From Roseburia sp. (GTDB taxonomy: Bacteria; Bacillota_A; Clostridia; Lachnospirales; Lachnospiraceae), in assembly GCA_017547315.1 (NCBI GenBank), contig JAFYQA010000171.1:1-6286 (forward strand): DNA of 6,286 nt, written 5' to 3'. The notes beneath the pieces were generated by a model. That model did no database searches, had not been told where the DNA came from, and worked only from the letters and a program-made list of their open reading frames with translations. Below, piece by piece: positions 1-4,279 of this stretch. A program made the position numbers and the translations under genes. Every line of letters starts with the position of its first letter. Position 1 is the first letter of the stretch.

Positions 1-1418
1 GCTGCAGAAGCACTCTGCTTTACAACACTTACTTCATTCTCCCAGTCAAAAACAGGCATTTTCAAATTGGCCGTCAAGCCAACCACCTGGCTGAATAAAA
101 TCAGAATCAGCGACAGTAACACCAGCCATACCAATTCCATAAAGTTTGGTCGTAAAGCAATAATCAAAAGAATTTCTGACACAAGCCAGAATGGCAAATA
201 CAGGCTTAATCCAAACAACAATTTACTATCCAGCAAATCCTTGGTCCGAATCGGAAGACTCTTCACAATCCACCATTCTTTTCCTTCCATCGAAATCGAT
301 GTACAAGTCGTCGTCATCACCGCAAAAATTCCTGCAAGTAATACCGGAACAGCTCCTGCGATATCAATCGGAATCTCCATTGTCTGCTGTATGGTATCTA
401 AGCCAACTCCTAATACAGCAATCGCAAAAACCAATGCCATAATTGGGCCAACAATCGTATTCTGCACATAGATACTGCTTGCAAAATAGCGCTTCACTTC
501 TCTCTTATATAAGGTTCCCAAAACGGACGTCTTTTTCAACTGTTCCATTTTGTAATTATGTTTCGCATGGGTGCCGTATAAGCCTCTGCAGATCTCATGG
601 AATTTTACAGAAATCAATGCTATCGTCACCATAAATGCCGCCAAACCACCAAGTACACACAAAAGTCCTGTCAGGATATCTCCTTTTACCATAGCGTTAG
701 AAAGCCAGATAGCCGGTGGATAAATATCCCCTATCGCCTGTGTTACTATTTCAGACATATTCTGAAGCATCTCGATAGAAAACTCTTCCTCCATCGTACT
801 CATCGTTCCGGTAGATGCCATGACTGCAATCACAAGTCCTACCGATAACGCTGCACTAACCAGACTTTTATGCTTCATACGGGAAGAAATCGCAGTCACT
901 AATGCACCGAAAAATGTCGCAATTGTTATCGGAATCAACGGCACAAAAGCAGTTACCACCGCACCAATCAAGTAAAAACTGAATGCCGGTTTTACCATAA
1001 CGCCATACACCACAATTCCCGGCACCATTACAAGCAACGTCAGCAACAGATTCTCCACGTACATACGCAAAAAACGGCTTACTACAATCGCTGTCTGGCT
1101 CACCGGAAGCGAGCACAAAATGTCATAAGCATTTTCCTGAAAAATAATACTTCCTGCCTTAAAAATTGCAAACGCCAAAATAACTAAGCTTGCAAGCATA
1201 ATCAAATATGCAGGCACGATTTCTGCCAAACCAAGATACACATATCCAAAAGTTGCACCCCCGATGTAGGTTGCTATCATTACGATTAACAACGCCCAGA
1301 CTACACCAAGCCCAATCGTTGTCTTCTTTTTCTTTTTATCCTTTGTATAACGGAAGACATTCAGTCCATACAGATTCTGCAACTGAAGCTTCGTTAAAGT
1401 CTTAATTTGCTTCATCAT
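1..1418 (-). CDS. Large ABC exporter permease subunit, C-terminus cut by window edge
   Basis: The frame reads without a stop from the ATG at 1418 to the left edge, giving at least 472 residues. I translated it by hand. A basic N-terminus (KDKKKKK at about residues 27-33) is followed by about ten hydrophobic segments, near residues 36-58, 70-89, 123-143, 148-173, 186-203, 248-271, 320-340, 353-372, 400-425 and 429-455. Two cytoplasmic motifs resemble each other: YDILCSLPV (98-106) and WWIVKSLPI (382-390). This pattern recalls the roughly 540-residue ABC-2-like permeases of Firmicutes that form two pseudo-repeated halves, so perhaps 60-80 residues are missing. The protein should form the membrane channel for the ATPase encoded just upstream, whose end it overlaps by 17 nt. 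The substrate is unknown; peptide or antimicrobial export is only a guess. A GGAGG 9 nt upstream supports this ATG; the next in-frame ATG at 1415 is possible. Confidence 0.88.
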   Translation of the reverse strand, partial: MMKQIKTLTKLQLQNLYGLNVFRYTKDKKKKKTTIGLGVVWALLIVMIATYIGGATFGYVYLGLAEIVPAYLIMLASLVILAFAIFKAGSIIFQENAYDILCSLPVSQTAIVVSRFLRMYVENLLLTLLVMVPGIVVYGVMVKPAFSFYLIGAVVTAFVPLIPITIATFFGALVTAISSRMKHKSLVSAALSVGLVIAVMASTGTMSTMEEEFSIEMLQNMSEIVTQAIGDIYPPAIWLSNAMVKGDILTGLLCVLGGLAAFMVTIALISVKFHEICRGLYGTHAKHNYKMEQLKKTSVLGTLYKREVKRYFASSIYVQNTIVGPIMALVFAIAVLGVGLDTIQQTMEIPIDIAGAVPVLLAGIFAVMTTTCTSISMEGKEWWIVKSLPIRTKDLLDSKLLFGLSLYLPFWLVSEILLIIALRPNFMELVWLVLLSLILILFSQVVGLTANLKMPVFDWENEVSVVKQSASA

Positions 1419-2127
1419 CACATGCAACCTCCATAAAGATGGACTCTAAAGATTCTCCCTGTTTTACAATTTCATCCATGTTACCGGATGCGATTAACAC
1501 ACCGTCTTTAATAATTGCTACTTTGTTACATAATTTTTCTGCCACATCCAAAACATGTGTCGAGAAGAAAATCGCACCGCCATTTGCGCAGAGTTCACGC
1601 ATCATATCTTTTAAAATAACTGCTGCTTTCGGATCTAAACCTACAAATGGTTCATCTAAAATCAACAATTTCGGTTCATGTACCATAGCAGAAATCAATG
1701 CCAGCTTCTGCTTCATACCATGTGAATAAGATGATATTAAATCACCCAAGGATGCTGTTATTCCAAAGGCATCTGCATATTTTTCGATACGGCTCTGGCG
1801 CGCCTTGGCAGGCACCTCAAAAATATCTGCAACAAAATTTAAATACTGGATACCTGTCAGGTATTCGTACAGGTCTGGATTATCCGGAATATAAGCAAAC
1901 TGCTGCTTGCAAAGCATCGGATTTTCTTTAATAGAGGTTCCGTTAATTAAAATCTCACCTTCATCAAAACCATGGATACCTACTACACACTTTAAGGTAG
2001 TGGTTTTTCCGGCTCCGTTATGTCCAATAAATGCATAAATATCGCCCGGCTCAATTGCCAGGTTAATATCGGTAACACCTTTGTTACTTCCCTTGTAATG
2101 TTTTGTCAAATGATTAATTTTCAGCAT
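1402..2127 (-). CDS. ABC transporter ATP-binding protein
   Basis: This 241-residue cytoplasmic ATPase has a complete nucleotide-binding set: A-loop aromatic Y11, Walker A GHNGAGKTT (35-43), signature YSHGMKQ (134-140), Walker B LLILDE (154-159), D-loop GLDP (163-166) and switch histidine H191. The signature is a variant of LSGGQ. The Q-loop position reads YIPDN with D82 where many relatives have Gln; EcsA-like ATPases often have an acidic residue there. The size and motifs fit the single-domain exporters of the EcsA/NatA type. The protein should power the permease encoded directly downstream, which it overlaps by 17 nt. It overlaps the upstream repressor gene by 14 nt, and an AAGGGAG ribosome site lies at 2144-2138, inside that gene. 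The cargo cannot be read from the sequence. Confidence 0.95.
   Translation of the reverse strand: MLKINHLTKHYKGSNKGVTDINLAIEPGDIYAFIGHNGAGKTTTLKCVVGIHGFDEGEILINGTSIKENPMLCKQQFAYIPDNPDLYEYLTGIQYLNFVADIFEVPAKARQSRIEKYADAFGITASLGDLISSYSHGMKQKLALISAMVHEPKLLILDEPFVGLDPKAAVILKDMMRELCANGGAIFFSTHVLDVAEKLCNKVAIIKDGVLIASGNMDEIVKQGESLESIFMEVACDDEAN
1428..1432 (-). promoter_or_regulatory. Ribosome binding site of the permease gene
   Basis: GGAGG on the minus strand lies inside the end of the ATPase gene, 9 nt before the ATG at 1418 and 12 nt before the ATG at 1415. It favours the first ATG. It also shows that the permease has its own initiation signal despite overlapping the ATPase gene. Confidence 0.8.
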
Positions 2128-2395
2128 CGTAATCTTTCTCCCTTAATTCAGATAGCCAGAGCATGATTTCCTCAACTACCGAAGTATTCAGCTCGTAATA
2201 TACAAAATTCTTCTGTTTCGTCTCTTTTACTAGTTCTGCCTTCTTTAAAATGCTTAAGTGATAGGAAATCGTCGCACCTGTCATGTCAAAGTGACTGCCG
2301 ATCTCGCCTGCCGACATACGGCGTTTTTTGAGCATTTCTAAAATTTCCCGTCGAATCGGGTCTGATAATGCCTTAAATGTATCTGCGAATCCCAT
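2114..2395 (-). CDS. ArsR/SdpR-like winged-helix repressor
   Basis: This is a 93-residue DNA-binding protein. FKALSDPIRREIL (7-19) is the usual first helix block of ArsR-family proteins. The helix-turn-helix runs from about S28 to K52, with recognition helix TGATISYHLSILKK (39-52). A beta-wing follows at about 55-69. The protein contains no cysteine, so the metal-thiolate site of true ArsR/SmtB sensors is absent. This fits the SdpR autorepressor branch, which commonly precedes membrane proteins. The start is supported by AAAGGTG at 2407-2401, 5 nt before the ATG. The gene is first in an overlapping operon with the ABC ATPase and permease. The palindrome at 2434-2463, over its own predicted promoter, is the obvious binding site, so it probably represses its own operon. 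What relieves repression is not visible; SdpR itself is controlled by a membrane partner, which by analogy could be the permease here (inference). Confidence 0.92.
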   Translation of the reverse strand: MGFADTFKALSDPIRREILEMLKKRRMSAGEIGSHFDMTGATISYHLSILKKAELVKETKQKNFVYYELNTSVVEEIMLWLSELREKDYDAEN

Positions 2396-2433
2396 AATCG
2401 CACCTTTCTTTTTCTAGAGTCCTAAATTCAGTG

Positions 2434-2463
2434 TTTCTATTTAGAAGTTTTTCTAAATAGAAA
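2434..2463. promoter_or_regulatory. Palindromic operator, candidate site for the SdpR-like repressor
   Basis: This is a perfect inverted repeat with 13-bp arms (2434-2446 and 2451-2463) around a 4-nt GTTT centre. Its 22-bp core is TATTTAGA-N6-TCTAAATA at 2438-2459. It begins inside the predicted -10 element and covers the expected start site near 2454, about 40 bp upstream of the repressor ATG. That is the usual place for an autorepressor site. Binding by the adjacent protein is inferred from position and symmetry. Confidence 0.75.
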
Positions 2464-2489
2464 ATACCATTCTTCACAACAAAAAACAA
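2461..2489 (-). promoter_or_regulatory. Promoter of the repressor-ABC operon
   Basis: On the minus strand TTGTTT (2489-2484) serves as -35 and TATTTT (2466-2461) as -10, with a 17-nt spacer. A TGG just before the -10 makes it an extended -10 element. Start of transcription is expected near 2454, giving a leader of about 60 nt. The -35 is only a 3/6 match, so the extended -10 probably matters. The -35 lies in the T-tract of the upstream terminator, and the -10 overlaps the palindrome. Confidence 0.55.
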
Positions 2490-2522
2490 GAGGTATTTAG
2501 AAATTTCTCTAAATACCTCTTG
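2481..2522 (-). terminator. Intrinsic terminator of the PurF-like gene
   Basis: A hairpin with perfect 15-bp arms (2522-2508 and 2501-2487) and a 6-nt loop is followed on the minus strand by TTTTTT and further T-rich sequence. It lies about 75 nt past the PurF-like stop codon. It separates that gene from the repressor-ABC operon. Confidence 0.88.
2494..2515. promoter_or_regulatory. Second candidate operator inside the terminator hairpin
   Basis: TATTTAGA-N6-TCTAAATA occurs here with the same half-sites and the same 6-nt spacing as the core of the palindrome at 2438-2459. The two centres are 56 bp apart. It lies just upstream of the predicted -35. If the repressor binds both sites it would flank the promoter, possibly cooperatively. 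The match could partly be a by-product of an AT-rich hairpin. Confidence 0.45.
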
Positions 2523-2597
2523 CGTGTATCTTTCGATTCTGCAAAACAAAACCTTTATACTATTTTTCACTACTTCATATTTGTTCGAATGCGCTAC

Positions 2598-4004
2598 CTA
2601 TTCTTTACCATTCCAACAGTAAGTACAAAGCTGGCATCTCTCGAGTCCGGTAGAATCCAACATATCATCCAATCGACAATACTGCAAACTTGTAAAGTTC
2701 AATTTCTTACGAATCTCTTCTACCATTGCTGCGTATTTTTCTGATTCCGGATCTGTATACTCTTCTAATACTTCTCTCGAAACAGGGCCGCCTTCTAATT
2801 CTTCAATCACCCTACGGCTAATCAAATCCATTTCCGAAGTAGAACGTGAAAAATTCAAATATCTGCATCCAAACATAATCGGTGGACATGCCGGACGAAT
2901 ATGTACTTCTTTTGCGCCTCGGTCATATAAATACTCTGTCGTCTCACCTAACTGTGTTCCTCGAACAATCGAGTCATCGATCAATACGATACTCTTATCT
3001 TTAATAAGTTCATCGACTGCTAACATCTTCATCTTCGCAATCATCTTACGCTGACTCTGAATAGTTGGCATAAAAGAACGTGGCCAAGTCGGTGTATATT
3101 TAATAAATGGTCTGGAGAATGGAACTCCTGATTCATTTGCATAACCCACTGCTGCCGCAATACCGGAATCCGGTACACCTGCAACGATATCCGGCTTCAC
3201 CTCATCACGCTGTGCCATTTTCGCACCGCAGTTATAACGCATCTGCTCTACACTTAAACCTTCGTATGCACTTGCCGGATAACCATAATATACCCAAAGG
3301 AAAGTACAAATCTTCATATCCTTGCCCGGTTTTACCAGCTCTAAACAAGCTCTATCGTTAATTACTACAATCTCTCCAGGTCCAAGTTCTTTATAATCCG
3401 CATATCCTAAATTCTTATACGCATAGTTTTCAAATGAAGCACAGAATGCTCCCTCTTTTTTTCCGATTACAATAGGTGTTCTGCCCTTTTTATCTCTGGC
3501 AGCATAAATACCTGCCTGGTTCATTAAAAGAATCGACAGTGAACCATCTACCATATCCTGTGCATACTGAATACCTTCGATTAAATTCTCTTTCTGGTTA
3601 ATCAATGCTGCTACCAATTCTGTTGAATTGATTTCACCACCACTCATTTCCAGGAAATGCGCATGTCCAATATCGAACAACTGCTGAATCAATGCTGCTG
3701 TATTATTAATTTTTGAAACAGTGGTAATCGCATACGTACCATGATGTGAACGCACAATCAATGGCTGTGGTTCATAGTCTGAGATACAACCGATACCAAA
3801 TCTTCCCTTCATCTCCTGAATATCACTGTCAAATTTCGTACGAAACGGAGAATTCTCAATATTATGAATTGCTCTATTAAATCCTTCCTCTCCCAACACT
3901 GCCATACCGCCGCGTCTGGTTCCTAAATGCGAATGATAGTCAACGCCAAAAAACAAATCGAATACGCAATCTCTGTGTGATGCCACACCAAAAAATCCGC
4001 CCAT
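2598..4004 (-). CDS. PurF-family amidophosphoribosyltransferase paralogue lacking glutaminase residues
   Basis: This 468-residue protein aligns end to end with PurF (glutamine PRPP amidotransferase, first step of purine synthesis). The start at 4004 is chosen because AAAGAGG sits 6 nt upstream; a longer TTG start at 4028 would put that site inside the gene. The C-terminal half keeps GVPDSGIAAA (276-285) and the PRPP loop VLIDDSIVRGT (340-350). Iron-sulfur ligands appear kept as C233, C380, C457 and C460, close to the known C236/C382/C437/C440 of the Bacillus subtilis enzyme. The N-terminal half keeps the fold pattern but starts MGGFFGV, where PurF has a Cys-Gly nucleophile. The Arg of the RY(S/A)T motif, the NG oxyanion pair and the SSDTE aspartate are also replaced (about S75, V96-S97, S127). 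It should therefore be unable to hydrolyse glutamine. It may use free ammonia, a partner protein, or another nucleophile. It is transcribed alone, with its own promoter and terminator. I recall similar MGGFFG-type proteins in other anaerobes, usually annotated simply as amidophosphoribosyltransferase. Confidence 0.93.
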   Translation of the reverse strand: MGGFFGVASHRDCVFDLFFGVDYHSHLGTRRGGMAVLGEEGFNRAIHNIENSPFRTKFDSDIQEMKGRFGIGCISDYEPQPLIVRSHHGTYAITTVSKINNTAALIQQLFDIGHAHFLEMSGGEINSTELVAALINQKENLIEGIQYAQDMVDGSLSILLMNQAGIYAARDKKGRTPIVIGKKEGAFCASFENYAYKNLGYADYKELGPGEIVVINDRACLELVKPGKDMKICTFLWVYYGYPASAYEGLSVEQMRYNCGAKMAQRDEVKPDIVAGVPDSGIAAAVGYANESGVPFSRPFIKYTPTWPRSFMPTIQSQRKMIAKMKMLAVDELIKDKSIVLIDDSIVRGTQLGETTEYLYDRGAKEVHIRPACPPIMFGCRYLNFSRSTSEMDLISRRVIEELEGGPVSREVLEEYTDPESEKYAAMVEEIRKKLNFTSLQYCRLDDMLDSTGLERCQLCTYCWNGKE

Positions 4005-4010
4005 GCTCTG

Positions 4011-4017
4011 CCTCTTT
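4011..4017 (-). promoter_or_regulatory. Ribosome binding site that fixes the PurF-like start
   Basis: AAAGAGG on the minus strand lies 6 nt before the ATG at 4004. The alternative upstream TTG at 4028 has no such site, and the stretch it would add contains this one. The residue at position 2 of the protein is therefore Gly rather than Cys, whichever start is used. Confidence 0.8.
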
Positions 4018-4047
4018 TCTTGAATCAAAATATCTATTATCTAGTCC

Positions 4048-4141
4048 ACAGTGCACACTTGTGGGCATTCGCCCATCAGCCCTCATATAGACAAAATATC
4101 CTGTAAACCAGAATTTTGTGTATATCTCGGTCTTGCACTGT
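4048..4141 (-). ncRNA. Candidate structured leader RNA upstream of the PurF-like gene
   Basis: Three nested helices can be drawn on the minus strand. P1 pairs ACAGTGCA (4141-4134) with TGCACTGT (4055-4048), 8 of 8. P2 (4125-4085) is a long hairpin: ATATA/TATAT, a C-C mismatch, ACAAAA/TTTTGT, then an inner 5-bp stem with loop GTTTA. P3 (4075-4062) is TGGGC-GAAT-GCCCA. Together they form a three-way-junction shape that starts about 11 nt after the predicted transcription start and ends about 30 nt before the ribosome binding site. An alternative hairpin pairing CCACA with TGTGG (4064-4046) would disrupt both P1 and P3. It matches no riboswitch class that I recognise, including purine, ZTP, ykkC and T-box. 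It could be regulatory, or a chance fold. Confidence 0.4.
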
Positions 4142-4158
4142 TCATCGCTTCTGTGCAT

Positions 4159-4167
4159 ATTATACCA
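4159..4167 (-). promoter_or_regulatory. Extended -10 promoter of the PurF-like gene
   Basis: TGGTATAAT on the minus strand is a perfect -10 with the TGn extension. The -35 is poor: TAAAAT at 17 nt or TTAAAA at 18 nt. The start is expected near 4152, leaving an untranslated leader of about 148 nt before the ATG at 4004. The promoter lies about 115 bp past the histidine kinase stop and makes the gene an independent unit. Confidence 0.65.
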
Positions 4168-4226
4168 CAATAACCGCTACTATTTTAACTCAATTTTCTT
4201 TTGGCCGCAATTTATTTCGTCTAATG

Positions 4227-4257
4227 AGTACCATTAAAAACTCTAATGTACTTTTTT
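4227..4257 (+). terminator. Weak plus-strand terminator-like hairpin
   Basis: AGTAC and ATTA (one bulged C) pair with TAATGTACT around a 7-nt loop, and a run of six T follows at 4252-4257 on the plus strand. The stem is AT-rich. No plus-strand gene precedes it, so a terminator role is doubtful. Read on the minus strand it follows the histidine kinase stop but lacks a T-tract, so it would at most be a weak 3' hairpin for that transcript. Confidence 0.25.
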
Positions 4258-4279
4258 CAAAACATATACCATTTTCTAC

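Noticed and set aside
67..848. Overlapping plus-strand open frames of 63-134 codons
   Set aside because: They run antisense to the permease gene, which has continuous coding potential and membrane-protein composition. None has a ribosome binding site or recognisable motif.
868..1116. Minus-strand 82-codon open frame inside the permease gene
   Set aside because: It is a shadow in another frame; the permease frame carries the membrane segments and the SLPV motif.
2414..2430. Possible third repressor dyad near the repressor ribosome site (ATTTAG-N3-TCTAGA)
   Set aside because: The half-site is imperfect and the spacing differs from the 6-nt spacing of the two good dyads.
2373..2570. Minus-strand 65-codon open frame across the intergenic region
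   Set aside because: It spans the terminator, promoter and operator and overlaps the repressor start. The apparent protein is translated hairpin sequence.
4005..4028. Longer PurF-like start at the TTG at 4028
   Set aside because: It would add eight residues encoded by the ribosome binding site itself and has no upstream site of its own.
3940..4170. Minus-strand 76-codon frame over the PurF-like leader
   Set aside because: It overlaps the PurF-like start in another frame, has no ribosome binding site and begins within or next to the predicted -10. A leader peptide is not excluded but is unsupported.
4220..4248. Direct repeats TCTAATG spaced 22 bp apart upstream of the PurF-like promoter
   Set aside because: A seven-base AT-rich repeat in this context is likely by chance and partly coincides with the weak plus-strand hairpin. 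It could be a response-regulator site, but nothing else supports that.
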